From contig NZ_CP022579.1 of NCBI RefSeq assembly GCF_008274805.1, forward strand, positions 1,240,001 to 1,304,000: a stretch of DNA of 64,000 nucleotides, in the 5' to 3' direction. The translations under genes and the position numbers were made by a program. A model generated the notes under the pieces. It was not told where the DNA came from. It was given only the letters and a program-made list of their open reading frames with translations, and searched no databases. This stretch comes from Oryzomicrobium terrae. Lineage in GTDB: Bacteria > Pseudomonadota > Gammaproteobacteria > Burkholderiales > Rhodocyclaceae. Each line of letters starts with the position of its first letter. The stretch's first letter is position 1. Positions 8,901-17,123 of the stretch are shown piece by piece.

Positions 8901-9083
8901 GGGCTTGTAGTGGTCGAGCAGGCGGGTGATGTCTTCGATGGTGCGCGGCGGCAGGGTCAGCTTTAGCTCGTCGCTGGCCAAGGGCGCGTCGGCCGCCCGG
9001 GTGGCTGGCGCCCACTGGCCCAGGGCGATGCCCAGGACCAGGCAGGCCGGGACGATCCGGCGCTTGAACTGGTGTGCTGCCAC
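5940..9083 (-). CDS. Exported TPR-CHAT domain protein (caspase-like fold)
   Basis: A 1047-residue protein with an N-terminal signal peptide (hydrophobic at about 10-30, then TRAADAP). Many tetratricopeptide-like helix pairs follow through roughly residue 500. A linker carries coiled-coil character (RQEQDAQRRVNSLNNLLTQL), and a C-terminal CHAT domain spans about 700-1047. The caspase-type dyad is visible as His894 in MFATHG and Cys945 in LSACNTAAG; downstream GLGRAFFYAGARALLVSNW and HPLFWAPFVVVGD are classic CHAT motifs. CHAT domains are proteases or protease-like signal proteins, usually cytoplasmic. An exported one with TPRs points to a periplasmic or surface role. It leads the operon with the Ig-like and zinc-ribbon membrane genes. 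The substrate is unknown. Confidence 0.9.
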   Translation of the reverse strand: MAAHQFKRRIVPACLVLGIALGQWAPATRAADAPLASDELKLTLPPRTIEDITRLLDHYKPDPAVAAQALRAADAPPPATADRTALFEFYWQRGRAAGQVGRIRQQIEDLRQARELAAPGSPGHLRALRELGAAESAGGNLLTALRYCEEAIRANQNQKGKLTGAYQLAAHLLTRLGDFDGARARLRDLDDVLALLKRTRNWPNYGHAWTANYERARGELFVAEGRFVEAERAYRQALKENELFFTTLPEVSSVEQDLPSRNSVLQAREAIKRNLAGTLLSQGRTTEAEIWARQALRDSLERVGRDSIDTARDLRLLAAIIAEEGRYAEATRLAQASLEAFESAGTAPDSLTLADGRRVLGSALVAQGRYPEAIAVFDAMRAGIASDPDLLAKADSGDLDWVLALLRTGKAPGAERMAATMLATASRKFGDNAARTAEVRGFHAMALAALGDHARAFAAFSQAVPVLLDQARSDSEAETGSLKRQRRLLLVLESYLHLLGQLPQTPHNLPPGFDIAAESFRLADIARSSGVQRALTASAARARIDDPVLADLARQEQDAQRRVNSLNNLLTQLLSAPPDQQLPKIQDNIRSDIATLRRQREGYRQEIVKRFPDYAQLVDPKPVTLEEARRRLHPGEVLVAWYFGEEGGQVWALPAQGQARFAPVALSRRAMAGEVATLRRALDPAASTIEEIPAFDVAAAYRLYQHLLQPVQAAWQGAQVILAVPHGELGQLPLSVLLTDAAPQPAKSGVPFAGYRDLPWLAKQAAIAQLPSVTALASLRALKPGPAQRRPFIGFGDPLFSTEQARLAAAAPAAGMATRGVPLKRRNTPKTSGVDSAELAQLPRLPDTGSEIREIAQVLGAAGDGDIYLQSRASEQSVLAADLANRRVVMFATHGLVPGDLNGLDEPALALSAPEVSGGQGDGLLTLDEILGLKLNADWVVLSACNTAAGDGNGAEAVSGLGRAFFYAGARALLVSNWPVETVAARLIMTDLFKRQVHTPGLAKAEALRQAMAALRDGPGSVDAKTGKTNFSYAHPLFWAPFVVVGD

Positions 9084-9240
9084 GGTCCCATCCCCCGCAT
9101 ATCTGGCTGTCGCGATGGCGCGCGCGGTCAGTCAGAGTGGCTGCGGCGGCCGTTTATGCCGAGATGGTAGCAAGGGAAAGCTGACCGGAAACCGCCAAAA
9201 CCGGCCGGGCGGGAAGCCCACTTGTTCTCCGCCGAAGCAC

Positions 9241-9269
9241 GGGGAGGCGCCGCAAGTCATCGCCTCCCC
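9241..9269. terminator. Hairpin after the ssu operon, no T run
   Basis: GGGGAGGCG (9241-9249) pairs with CGCCTCCCC (9261-9269), just beyond the stop of ssuB. It may stabilise the 3' end or stop transcription, but there is no U tract. Confidence 0.4.
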
Positions 9270-9280
9270 GCCTCCCCCGC

Positions 9281-10390
9281 TTAGCCGATGAAGCTGGGGA
9301 TGGGGAAAAACTCGGTGAGGGGGCGCTCGCCGTCTCCTTGCTCCAGGCGGGCCAGGGCCACGTCGTTGGACTTGAACACCGCCAGCACCGGCGCTCCCAC
9401 CTCCAGGGGGTGCTCGGCCAGGGAGCGGGTGGAGATGGCCGCCACCACCGGGCCGTGCCGGGTGTCGATGCGCACCTCGGAGAGCACCGGGTCGAGCCGG
9501 ATCTCGGCCACCGTGCCGCGGATCTGGTTGCGCGCATTGAGGGCCTCGACACTCATCAGGCGCTTGAGCACCCGGCCTTCCAGGGTGGCGAAACCGGCCT
9601 CGCCCCGCTCCCGGGGGCGGGGCAGGGCCACCGGGGCGTCCAGGGCCAGCTGGCCGTCCTCGATCAGCACGATGCGGTCGGCCAGGGCCACCGCTTCGGC
9701 CACGTCGTGGGTCACCAGCACGGCGGTGAAGCCGTGCTCCTGCCACAGCCGCTCGATCAGGCGCTGCATCTCGATGCGGGTCAGGGCGTCCAGGGCGCCC
9801 AGAGGCTCGTCGAGCAGCAACAGGCGCGGCCGGTGCACCAGGGCCCGGGCCAGGGCCACCCGCTGGCGCTGGCCGCCGGACAGGCGCGCCGGCCATTCGT
9901 TAGCCCGGTCGGCCAGGCCCACCTCGGCCAGGGCCTGGCGGGCCCTGGCTTCGGCCGCCTGGCGTGGTCCGGGCAGGCCCAGGGTGACGTTGCCCAGCAC
10001 GGTCTGCCAGGGCAGCAGGCGGGCGTCCTGGAACATGATGCGCACGTCCGGGTGCAAGCCCCGGGCCGGCTGGCCGTCCAGGGCGATGGCGCCGGCGGAA
10101 GGGGCATCCAGGCCGGCGAGCAGGCGCAGCAAGGTGCTCTTGCCGCAGCCGCTGCGGCCGACGATGGCGACAAACTCGCCCGGGGCGATGGCGAGGTCGA
10201 TGCCGGCCAGCACCGGCCGCTCGCCGAAGCGCTTGGCCACGCCCTCGACCCGGACGGCCAGGCCCGCCTCGGCGGGGGTGGTGGGGAGGGTGGTTGGGGC
10301 GGCAGTACTGGGTGCAGCATCCGGCGCAGTCTGGTTGGCCCGGGCATCCACCTCGGACAGGTATTGGTTTTCGTGATGGTTGAAGCGCAT
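9281..10390 (-). CDS. ssuB: Sulfonate ABC transporter ATPase fused to a Mop domain
   Basis: ATP-binding subunit of the aliphatic sulfonate importer, 369 residues against about 255 for a plain SsuB. The Walker A motif is at 78-86 (GRSGCGKST), the Q-loop at about 121, the LSGGQ signature at 170-174, Walker B LLLLDEP at 190-196 and the switch His at 228. Residues about 279-348 form a molybdopterin-binding-like (Mop/TOBE) domain ([20 protein letters not shown]...). It matches the separate Mop protein at the head of the same operon. An N-terminal extension of about 40 residues is low-complexity Ala/Pro/Thr. It is the last gene of the ssu operon. Whether the Mop domain binds molybdate or another oxyanion is not known. 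Confidence 0.93.
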   Translation of the reverse strand: MRFNHHENQYLSEVDARANQTAPDAAPSTAAPTTLPTTPAEAGLAVRVEGVAKRFGERPVLAGIDLAIAPGEFVAIVGRSGCGKSTLLRLLAGLDAPSAGAIALDGQPARGLHPDVRIMFQDARLLPWQTVLGNVTLGLPGPRQAAEARARQALAEVGLADRANEWPARLSGGQRQRVALARALVHRPRLLLLDEPLGALDALTRIEMQRLIERLWQEHGFTAVLVTHDVAEAVALADRIVLIEDGQLALDAPVALPRPRERGEAGFATLEGRVLKRLMSVEALNARNQIRGTVAEIRLDPVLSEVRIDTRHGPVVAAISTRSLAEHPLEVGAPVLAVFKSNDVALARLEQGDGERPLTEFFPIPSFIG

Positions 10391-10412
10391 GGGGAATCCT
10401 CGCTAATGGGGG

Positions 10413-11201
10413 CTAGCTGGCGTAGGCCGCGTTCCAGGCCAGCCAGCGCCGCTCCAGGGCGCGGGCGGCTACGTCGGCGAGCTTGCCGAGCAGGGCGTAG
10501 AGCAGGATCGCCAGCACCACCACGTCGGTTTGCAGGAATTCCCGGGCGTTCATGGCCATGTAGCCGATGCCGCTGCTGGACGAAATGGTTTCGGCGACGA
10601 TCAGGGTCAGCCACATGAAGCCCAGGGCGAAGCGCACCCCGACCAGGATCGACGGCAGGGCGCCGGGCAGGATCACCCGGGTAAACAGCTGCCAGCGCGA
10701 CAGGCCGTAGGAGCGGCCCATCTCCACCAGCCCCGAGTCCACCGTGCGGATGCCGTGGAAGGTGTTCAGGTAAACGGGGAAGAACACCCCCAGGGCCACC
10801 AGGAACAGCTTGCCTTCCTCGCCGATGCCGAACCACAGGATGACCAGGGGGATGAGGGCCAGGTGGGGTACGTTGCGCACCATCTGCAGGCTGGTGTCGA
10901 ACAGGGTCTCGGCCACCTTGAAGCCGCCGTTCAACAGCCCGAACAGCAGGCCGATACCGCCGCCGATGAGCAGGCCGCTGGCGGCGCGCTTGAAGCTCGC
11001 CGCCAGGTGGGTCAGCAGCTCGCCGGAGACGGCCAGCTCGTAGCCGGCGGAAAGCACCGCCAGGGGCGCCGGCAGGATGCGGGTGGACAGCCAGCCGGCT
11101 TGGGCGGCGAGCTGCCAGACGGCCAGGATCAGGGCCGGCACCAGCCAGGGAGCGAGGCGCCGGGCCAGGGTGGCCAGGGGCGTGGAGGTAGGCGTGCTCA
11201 T
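10413..11201 (-). CDS. ssuC: Sulfonate ABC transporter permease
   Basis: Inner-membrane permease of 262 residues with five to six hydrophobic helices and the BPD-type EAA loop (GLSRWQLFTRVILPGALPSI at about 165-184). It is closest in style to SsuC/TauC of the sulfonate-nitrate-taurine family. It starts 2 bases after the stop of the upstream binding-protein gene and is followed 22 bases later by the fused ATPase, so all three parts of the importer are contiguous. Confidence 0.93.
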   Translation of the reverse strand: MSTPTSTPLATLARRLAPWLVPALILAVWQLAAQAGWLSTRILPAPLAVLSAGYELAVSGELLTHLAASFKRAASGLLIGGGIGLLFGLLNGGFKVAETLFDTSLQMVRNVPHLALIPLVILWFGIGEEGKLFLVALGVFFPVYLNTFHGIRTVDSGLVEMGRSYGLSRWQLFTRVILPGALPSILVGVRFALGFMWLTLIVAETISSSSGIGYMAMNAREFLQTDVVVLAILLYALLGKLADVAARALERRWLAWNAAYAS

Positions 11202-11202
11202 G

Positions 11203-12201
11203 TCAGCCCCGCGGCTTCCACAGGGCCACGTCGCTGGCCGTCACCTTCTTCGGCAGCAGCTTCTCGGCGAAGAAGGCGTCGGCGATGCGCTGCTGCTCGC
11301 CCAGGTCGTCTGGGCGCACCGGACGCACCTCGTAGCTGCGCCGGGCGTTGGCCTGTTCCACGGTCTCGGCATCCAGGCCCCACACCGGCGCCAGCAGGGC
11401 GGCGGCCTCCTTGGGGTGGGCCTTGACCCAGCGGCCAGTGTGGCGCAACTCGTCGAAGAGGATCTGCAACACGTCCGGGCGGGTCTGGGCGTAGTCGCTG
11501 GAGGCCAGGTAGTAGCGCTTGTAGTCGGCCACCGGCTTGCCCTCGGTGAGCAGGCGCACCTTGGACTGGCGCTGCACCCCGGCCAGGAACGGATCCCAGA
11601 TCACCCAGGCGTCGATGGCGCCGCGCTCGAAGGCGGCGCGGCCGTCGGCCGGGGTCAGGTAGGCCGGCTCGATGTCCTTGGCCGACAGGCCGGCTTTCTC
11701 CAGGGCGGCGAGCAGCAGGTAGTGGCTGCCGGCAGCCTTGGCCACGCCCACCTTCTTGCCCTTCAGCTCGGCCACGGTGCGGATCGGCGAGTCTTCCTTG
11801 ACGACGATGGCCTGGGCGGTGGGCGACGGAGCCTCCTGGGCCACGTAGGTGAGGCGCGCCCCGGCGGCCTGGGCGAATACCGGCACCGTGTCGGCCACGT
11901 CGGCGCTGAAATCGACGCTGCCGATATTGAGGGCTTCGAGGAGTGGTAGGCCGCTGGTGAATTCGAACCAGCTGACCTTCACGCCCAGGGGCGCCAGGCG
12001 CTTTTCCAGGGTGCCCTGGGACTTGAGCAGGGCGGTCAGGGTGGAGGACTTCTGGTAGCCGATGCGCAGCTGCTTGCCGTCCACGGCGGCCCGGGCCGGC
12101 AGGGCGGAAAAGGGCAGGGCCAGGGCCGCCGCGATGGCGCCGAGGCGGCCGATCGCCTGGCGACGCGGGGGAGAGTGCGGGGGGCGGGGGAGATGGGGCA
12201 T
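11203..12201 (-). CDS. ssuA: Aliphatic sulfonate-binding periplasmic protein (second SsuA of operon)
   Basis: Substrate-binding subunit, 332 residues from the ATG at 12201, which follows CACGAGG as ribosome-binding site. It has a twin-arginine-like basic start (PPRRQAIGRLGAIAAALALP) and a signal ending PARA. The mature part begins KQLRIGYQKSSTL and contains YVAQEAPSPTAQAI, VAELKGKKVGVAKAAGSHY and AWVIWDPFLAGVQ, all typical of SsuA. It is a paralogue of the other SsuA in this operon. Two binding proteins feeding one permease would widen the range of sulfonates. Confidence 0.92.
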   Translation of the reverse strand: MPHLPRPPHSPPRRQAIGRLGAIAAALALPFSALPARAAVDGKQLRIGYQKSSTLTALLKSQGTLEKRLAPLGVKVSWFEFTSGLPLLEALNIGSVDFSADVADTVPVFAQAAGARLTYVAQEAPSPTAQAIVVKEDSPIRTVAELKGKKVGVAKAAGSHYLLLAALEKAGLSAKDIEPAYLTPADGRAAFERGAIDAWVIWDPFLAGVQRQSKVRLLTEGKPVADYKRYYLASSDYAQTRPDVLQILFDELRHTGRWVKAHPKEAAALLAPVWGLDAETVEQANARRSYEVRPVRPDDLGEQQRIADAFFAEKLLPKKVTASDVALWKPRG

Positions 12202-12269
12202 GGAAACCTCGTGATGCAAAAGCGGGTGAAACAAAGGGCTGGGTGCGGGGTGCCGTGAAATGACACAAC

Positions 12270-12300
12270 CCGGCCGTACTGCCCGGGGCAGCACGGCCGG
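12270..12300. other. Strong intra-operon hairpin between ssuD and the second ssuA
   Basis: CCGGCCGT (12270-12277) pairs with ACGGCCGG (12293-12300), and inside it CTGCCC pairs with GGGCAG. There is no T run, so it is more likely an mRNA-processing or stability element, or a weak attenuator, than a terminator. Confidence 0.5.
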
Positions 12301-12310
12301 ACGCGGCGCA

Positions 12311-13465
12311 TCAGCTCGCCGAGACTTGGGGCTGGGCCTGGGGCAGGTGGTGGTTGCCCACCACCTCGCCGAAGGGGCTGACCAGGTTGGCGCTTTCTGG
12401 GGCGGCGGTATGGCGCTGGATGCCGACGTGGGGGAAGACCAGTTCGGCGAAGCGGTAGGCCTCTTCCAGGTGCGGGTAGCCGGACAGGACGAAGGTTTCC
12501 ACCCCCAGGTCGGCGTATTCCTTGAGGCGGCGGGCGATGGTCTCGCCGTCCCCCACCAGGGCGGTGCCGGCTCCGCCCCGCACCAGGCCGACCCCGGCCC
12601 ACAGGTTGGGGCTGATCTCCAGACGTTCGCGGTTGCCGCCGTGCAGGGCGGTCATGCGTTTTTGGCCTTCCGAATCCATGCGGGCGAAGGCCTTTTGCGC
12701 CTGGGCCACGGTTTCTTCATCCACGTACTTGATCAGCTCGTCGGCGGCCTTCCAGGCCTCCTCGTTGGTGTCCCGGGCGATCACATGCAGGCGCACGCCG
12801 AACTTCACCTCGCGGCCCTGTTTGGCGGCCCGGGCGCGCACGTCGGCGATCTTCTTCTCCACCTCGGCCGGGGGCTCGCCCCAGGTCAGGTACAGCTCGA
12901 CATGCTTTGCCGCCAGGTCGTGGGCGGCGTCGGACGAGCCGCCGAAGTAGAGGGGCGGATGGGGTTTTTGCACCGGCGGGAAGAGCTGCTTGGCGCCCTT
13001 CACCTGGTAATGCTTGCCGTCGAAGTTCACCTCCTTGCCCGAGAGCAGGTCGCGCCAGATGGTGAGGAACTCGTCGGCGGCCTCGTAGCGTTCGTCGTGG
13101 GACAGCCAGGTGCCGTCGGCCTCCAGGTCCACCGGGTCGCCGCCGGCCACCACGTTCACCAGCAGGCGGCCTTCGGACAGCCGGTCCAGGGTGGCGGCCA
13201 CCCGGGCCGAGACGGTGGGGGAGATGGTGGAGGGGCGCAGGGCCACCAGGAACTTGAGGCGGCGGGTCACCGGGATCAGGCTGGAGGCCACGGTCCACGA
13301 ATCCTCGCAGGAGCGGCCGGTGGGGATCAGCACGCCGCCGTAGCCCAGTTCGTCGGCGGCCTGGGCGATCTGCTTCAGGTAGTGGTGGTCCACCGCCCGG
13401 GCCTGGTGGGTGGTGCCCAGGTAGCGGCCGTCACCGTGGGTGGGGAGAAACCAGAAAATGTTCAT
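12311..13465 (-). CDS. ssuD: FMNH2-dependent alkanesulfonate monooxygenase
   Basis: Splits alkanesulfonates into an aldehyde and sulfite using reduced flavin from SsuE and O2. It has 384 residues, the family's normal length (about 380). It starts [18 protein letters not shown] and carries the bacterial-luciferase-type barrel signatures [30 protein letters not shown] and [10 protein letters not shown], with [11 protein letters not shown] and YFGGSS. The conserved Cys near residue 53 (RSCEDSW) is present. It lies between the two ssuA genes. Confidence 0.96.
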   Translation of the reverse strand: MNIFWFLPTHGDGRYLGTTHQARAVDHHYLKQIAQAADELGYGGVLIPTGRSCEDSWTVASSLIPVTRRLKFLVALRPSTISPTVSARVAATLDRLSEGRLLVNVVAGGDPVDLEADGTWLSHDERYEAADEFLTIWRDLLSGKEVNFDGKHYQVKGAKQLFPPVQKPHPPLYFGGSSDAAHDLAAKHVELYLTWGEPPAEVEKKIADVRARAAKQGREVKFGVRLHVIARDTNEEAWKAADELIKYVDEETVAQAQKAFARMDSEGQKRMTALHGGNRERLEISPNLWAGVGLVRGGAGTALVGDGETIARRLKEYADLGVETFVLSGYPHLEEAYRFAELVFPHVGIQRHTAAPESANLVSPFGEVVGNHHLPQAQPQVSAS

Positions 13466-13514
13466 GCCGTGCTCCGGAATAAGGGAATGGAAGGGAACGG
13501 TTGGGGAGCGGTCG

Positions 13515-14531
13515 TTATTTTTTCGGCTGCCACACCACGTCGCTGATGCGGATCGGCTTGGGGATCAGCTTCAGCTCGTGGAAGACGTCGGCCACCTTCT
13601 GCTGCTGGGCCACCACCTCGTCGCTGATCGGGTGCACGCCGTAGCTGTAGCGGCGCACCGCCAGGTCGACGATGGCGGCGTCCAGGCCGAGCTGGGGCGC
13701 CAGCAGGGCGGTCACCTCGGCCGGGTTCTTCTTGCCCCACTGGTCCACCTTGTCCAGCTCGTCGAGGACGATCTTCACGACGTCGGGGCGGGCCTCGGCG
13801 TAGGGCCGGGCGGCCAGGTAGAACTGGTGGTTGGGCACCACGCCGCTGCCGTCGGCCACCACCTTGGCGCCGATCTGCTTCTCGGCGGCGGCGAGGAACG
13901 GGTCCCAGATGGCCCAGGCATCCACCTGGCGGGCCTCGAAGGCGGCCCGGGCGTCGGCCGGGGGCAGGAAGGCGACCTGCACGTCGGAATACTTGAGGCC
14001 GGCCTTTTCCAGCAGCTTGACCAGCAGGTAGTGGGTGTTGGAGCCCTTGTTGAGCACCACCTTCTTGCCCTTCAGGTCGGCCACGGTCTTCACCGGCGAC
14101 TCCTTGGGCACGATCAGGGCCTCGGCCACCGGCGCCGGCGGCTCGTTGCCCACGTACACCAGGTTGGCCCCGGCGGCCTGGGCGAAGATCGGCGGCGCCT
14201 CGCCGGTGGTGCCGAAGTCAATGCTGCCGACGTTGAGCCCTTCGAGCAGTTGGGGCCCGGCCGGGAACTCGGTCCACTTCACCGCCACCCCCAGGGGCGC
14301 CAGGCGTTTTTCCAGGCTGCCCTTGGCCTTGAGGATCACCAGGGTGCCGTACTTCTGGTAGCCGATGCGCAACTCCTTGGCGGCGCTGGCTGGTGCGGTG
14401 GTCTGGGCCAGGGCGGCCGGAGCGTGGGCGAGGGCGGTGCCCAGGACCAGGACGGCGGGGGCGAGGGCTTTGCCCAGGCGGCGGGCAAGCCGGGTCAGGC
14501 GTTGACGCGACGGGATGGTAGGACGGGTCAT
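13515..14531 (-). CDS. ssuA: Aliphatic sulfonate-binding periplasmic protein (first SsuA of operon)
   Basis: Substrate-binding subunit, 338 residues from the ATG at 14531. It has a long basic N-region and signal peptide (hydrophobic at about 18-38, ending APAALAQ). Signatures are [58 protein letters not shown] and [15 protein letters not shown]. The codons upstream of 14531 that remain open to 14810 overlap ssuE and are not used. It lies between ssuE and ssuD, as in many pseudomonad and betaproteobacterial ssuEADCB operons. Confidence 0.93.
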   Translation of the reverse strand: MTRPTIPSRQRLTRLARRLGKALAPAVLVLGTALAHAPAALAQTTAPASAAKELRIGYQKYGTLVILKAKGSLEKRLAPLGVAVKWTEFPAGPQLLEGLNVGSIDFGTTGEAPPIFAQAAGANLVYVGNEPPAPVAEALIVPKESPVKTVADLKGKKVVLNKGSNTHYLLVKLLEKAGLKYSDVQVAFLPPADARAAFEARQVDAWAIWDPFLAAAEKQIGAKVVADGSGVVPNHQFYLAARPYAEARPDVVKIVLDELDKVDQWGKKNPAEVTALLAPQLGLDAAIVDLAVRRYSYGVHPISDEVVAQQQKVADVFHELKLIPKPIRISDVVWQPKK

Positions 14532-14598
14532 GGAGGCTCCGTTTGTGAGGGCGGGCGTTTGTGGGAAAAACAGGACGGCAGGGGGCGGGCGGCCAGGC

Positions 14599-15222
14599 TC
14601 AGGTCGCCAGGGCAAACTCCGGCTCGGAGGCTGCGGGGAGGGGAGCTTGGTGCCACCGGGGCGAGGCGGCAGCCGGAGCCGAGGCCGGGGCGGGGCGACC
14701 CCAGGCGAGGGCCTCGGCAAAGTGCCGCTGGGCCTCGTCGAGACGCTCGGCCAGAGCGGCTTCCAGGTGTAGCGCACCGTCGAGGACCCGTAGCTGGACG
14801 TCTTCGGCAAACACGCCGGCGACCGCGATGCGGGCGCCCAAGGTGGTCAGCACCGGGCGCAGGGCGTAGTCGATGGCCAGGGCGTGGGCCAGGGAGCCGC
14901 CGGAGGCCACCGGCAGGATCGCCTTGCCCTCGAACGCCTTCTGCGGCAGCAGGTCGAGAAAGGTCTTGAGCAGGCCGGAATAGGCCGCCTTGTAGACCGG
15001 AGTGGCGATCACCAGGCCGTCGGCGGCGGCGATCTCGGCCAGGGCGGCCTGGATCGCCTCGCCGTCGCTGCGCCCGGCGATGAGATCCCCGGCGGGCAGG
15101 TGGCGCACCGGGATCACCGACCAGGTATGGCCGTCTTCCGCCAGGCGCTGGCCGATGTGGCCGAGCAGGGCGGTGGAGCGGGACGAGCCGGAGGGGCTGC
15201 CGGCGATGCCGACGATCTTCAT
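14599..15222 (-). CDS. ssuE: NAD(P)H-dependent FMN reductase
   Basis: Supplies FMNH2 to SsuD. It has 207 residues against about 190 for the family, the excess being an Ala/Pro-rich C-terminal tail. The flavodoxin-like phosphate loop GIAGSPSGSSRST (5-17), ADGLVIATPVYKAAYSGLLKTFLDLLP and the VASGGSLAHALAIDYALRPVL block are diagnostic. It starts 12 bases after the Mop gene stop and is second in the operon. Confidence 0.94.
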   Translation of the reverse strand: MKIVGIAGSPSGSSRSTALLGHIGQRLAEDGHTWSVIPVRHLPAGDLIAGRSDGEAIQAALAEIAAADGLVIATPVYKAAYSGLLKTFLDLLPQKAFEGKAILPVASGGSLAHALAIDYALRPVLTTLGARIAVAGVFAEDVQLRVLDGALHLEAALAERLDEAQRHFAEALAWGRPAPASAPAAASPRWHQAPLPAASEPEFALAT

Positions 15223-15234
15223 GGCGGCGGCCCC

Positions 15235-15450
15235 TTACAGCTTGGCGATGGACACTTCGGTGGCCTTGACCACGGCCAGCACCTCGACGCCGGGCTTGAG
15301 GTCCAGCTCCTTGACCGAACGGGTGGTGATCACCGAGGTGACGGTGCCGAAGGGGGTTTCCACGTCGACTTCGGAAACCACCGGGCCTTCGATGATTTCC
15401 CGCACCTTGCCGCGGAACTGGTTGCGGGAGTTGATGGATTGGATGGACAT
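15235..15450 (-). CDS. Molybdenum-pterin-binding (Mop) small protein
   Basis: A 71-residue single Mop/TOBE domain, the full length of the molbindin family. It starts MSIQSINSRNQFRGKV and shows VVSEVDVETPFGTVTSVIT, TTRSV and EVLAVVKATEVSIAK. These proteins assemble as hexamers that bind molybdate or tungstate. It is the first gene of the ssu operon, after an AAGGAG site, and is strikingly similar to the C-terminal domain of the SsuB at the operon's end. Its link to sulfonate uptake may be oxyanion binding or buffering; that is inference. Confidence 0.9.
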   Translation of the reverse strand: MSIQSINSRNQFRGKVREIIEGPVVSEVDVETPFGTVTSVITTRSVKELDLKPGVEVLAVVKATEVSIAKL

Positions 15451-15540
15451 GGGGCGCTCCTTGCGATCGGTCGATGAATCCGTGGGCCCCGGATGGGGCT
15501 GGGTGGAGCGATTCTGGAGAGGGCCTGGCCGGGCGGGAAC

Positions 15541-15575
15541 GACGGTTTTTTTCTTTGGTTATGAAGCCGCGCTGA
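15541..15575 (-). promoter_or_regulatory. Putative CysB-type control region of the ssu operon
   Basis: On the minus strand the region reads CTTCATAACCAAAGAAAAAA. The CTTCATAAC part (15558-15566) matches the shared element of the cysB-like gene and of the second transporter. It lies about 100 bases ahead of the mop start. Confidence 0.42.
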
Positions 15576-15590
15576 ATATCGATGTGCATG

Positions 15591-15614
15591 AAAAAGCCCC
15601 CGCAAGGCGGGGGC
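15591..15614 (-). terminator. Rho-independent terminator of the DUF1232 gene
   Basis: On the minus strand GCCCCCGC-CTT-GCGGGGGC is followed directly by TTTTTC. It separates the DUF1232 gene from the ssu promoter region. Confidence 0.85.
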
Positions 15615-15667
15615 CGGAAGGCACGACGGGAACGTCGGAGCGCTGGAATTTCGGGGCGGTGGCTGGC

Positions 15668-16054
15668 TCAGGCCGCGGCTTGAGCCAGCCACCAGTAGCC
15701 CAGCCCGCCCAGGGCGGCGAGCCAGAGGACCACGATGCACAGGGCCGCCGTCCGGCTGGTGGGCCGCTCGGCCAGGGCGGCGGCGCGCTGCCGGCTGGCG
15801 GCGAGGATCTCGGCCGGCACCAGCTTGAGGATGAGCCAGATGGCCAGGGGCAGCAGGAGCAGGTCGTCGACGTAACCGAGCACCGGTATGAAGTCCGGGA
15901 TCAGGTCGATGGGGCTGGCGGCATAGGCCGCCACCGCCAGGGCGAGCAGGCGCACCAGCCAGGGGGTACGCGGGTCCCGGGCGATGAAATAGACGGTCAG
16001 GGCCTCCTGCTTGAGCCGGCGGGCAGCGTTGCGAAGGGCGGGGAGGATGGACAT
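15668..16054 (-). CDS. YkvA-like DUF1232 membrane protein
   Basis: A 128-residue protein with the DUF1232 core AASPIDLIPDFIPVLGYVDDLLLLPLAIWL at about residues 45-75 (quoted in part: SPIDLIPDFIPVLGYVDD), flanked by hydrophobic helices and a C-terminal transmembrane segment. Function is unknown in the family. The start is uncertain: ATG 16054 gives the usual length, while 16117 would add 21 residues. Neither has a good ribosome-binding site. It ends in a clear terminator. Confidence 0.85.
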   Translation of the reverse strand: MSILPALRNAARRLKQEALTVYFIARDPRTPWLVRLLALAVAAYAASPIDLIPDFIPVLGYVDDLLLLPLAIWLILKLVPAEILAASRQRAAALAERPTSRTAALCIVVLWLAALGGLGYWWLAQAAA

Positions 16055-16117
16055 GGCGACCGGCAAGGTGGTGCTGGAGACGGATGGCGCTGGAGGCGAA
16101 CCCGGGCCGTCCATCAT

Positions 16118-16474
16118 AGCCTGGCGCTGGCGCGGGGCTTGGGGGGGCAGGCTTGAGGACGGGGCGTCGGCCCGGGCGCGCCGTGGCGCGATGCCCGGGC
16201 GATGCCCGTGTTGTGCCGGCAGCAGGGGGTACCGGCTGTCGCTCCAGTCAGCGTGCCAGGAAGTTCATCTGTTAACATTACGCCCGTATTACAGGACGGG
16301 CGGCAGCTGCTGGGGAGAGCGGCGTACGCCCCCGCCCTGGCACCGTAGAACAATTCCAAGAACAAGGTGCTGCGAAGCATGGCGCCCCGAAGCCGATGGC
16401 ATACGGGCGCCGCTTGAACAGGGCTGGGCCTCCATCACCCGACGGCTCCTGCGGATCGCAGCCAATGAGCATTG
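16118..16474. other. Gene-free interval with one hairpin
   Basis: No open frame here looks coding. The only structure noted is CGCCCGT (16281-16287) pairing with ACGGGCG (16296-16302), just after GTTAACATTA, which could be the start region of the transcript for the chemoreceptor-like gene. I saw no recognisable riboswitch. Confidence 0.5.
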
Positions 16475-17086
16475 ATGAGTATGGCATCCCTGTTTTCACA
16501 GCCTGCGGCCGCGAACGAGCCGCTGCGCCTGGTGGTTGAAGTCAACGAAGGCGTCCGCCAGGTGATCGGCGTTTCCCGCCGGGTGAACCTGGTGGCGATC
16601 AACGCCATGATCGTGGCCAAGCAGGCCGGCAGGCAGGCCAGCGGTTTCCAGGTGGTTTCGGCCGAACTACGCCGTTTCAGCGGTCAGCTCGACCTGCAGA
16701 TGCAGGATCTGGACCGCTTCATTGCGTCCCTGGTGCACACCGTCGCCGGGTCGGCGCGGGTACGGCGCCACCGCGCCCATCTGGACGCCATCGACCCCAA
16801 GTCCCCGGCCTCCGCCGCCATTGCCGACGCCAAGCAGCGGATCGATACCGCGCGGCGGCGGATCGACGATGAAAGCGCCGAACGTTGGTGCGACCTGCGC
16901 AAGCACCTGGACCAGGCCCTGCGCCTGTGCGGCACCGGCGTCGCCCTGTCCCGGGCGGCCAAGATCGAGGCGGTCTACGCCAGCACCCTGGGGGGCGACC
17001 TGCGCCAGGTGGCGGACGAGATCGAAGCGGCCATCCTGTCCATTCTCGGCATCCTGAAAACCCTGCGCAGCGATGTCGCCCGCTGA
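16475..17086 (+). CDS. Soluble chemoreceptor-like signalling protein
   Basis: A 203-residue protein with no transmembrane segment. Residues about 23-72 (VNEGVRQVIGVSRRVNLVAI, then NAMIVAKQAG and FQVVSAELRRFS) match the hairpin tip of methyl-accepting chemotaxis proteins, where the canonical form is INLLALNAAIEAARAGExGxGFAVVAxEVRxLA. The rest is helical and coiled-coil-like. It is much shorter than a normal receptor and lacks sensor and HAMP domains. It is followed 37 bases later by an ODP-type gene, so the ODP partner may be its sensor. The start may also be ATG 16481. Confidence 0.75.
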   Translation: MSMASLFSQPAAANEPLRLVVEVNEGVRQVIGVSRRVNLVAINAMIVAKQAGRQASGFQVVSAELRRFSGQLDLQMQDLDRFIASLVHTVAGSARVRRHRAHLDAIDPKSPASAAIADAKQRIDTARRRIDDESAERWCDLRKHLDQALRLCGTGVALSRAAKIEAVYASTLGGDLRQVADEIEAAILSILGILKTLRSDVAR

Positions 17087-17123
17087 CGCACCACGACACA
17101 CCACCCGCCCTGGGAGCAGAACC

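Noticed and set aside
16280-16470. Possible riboswitch ahead of the chemoreceptor-like gene
   Set aside because: I compared it by eye with glycine and c-di-GMP types; the conserved cores are absent. Only a simple hairpin remains.
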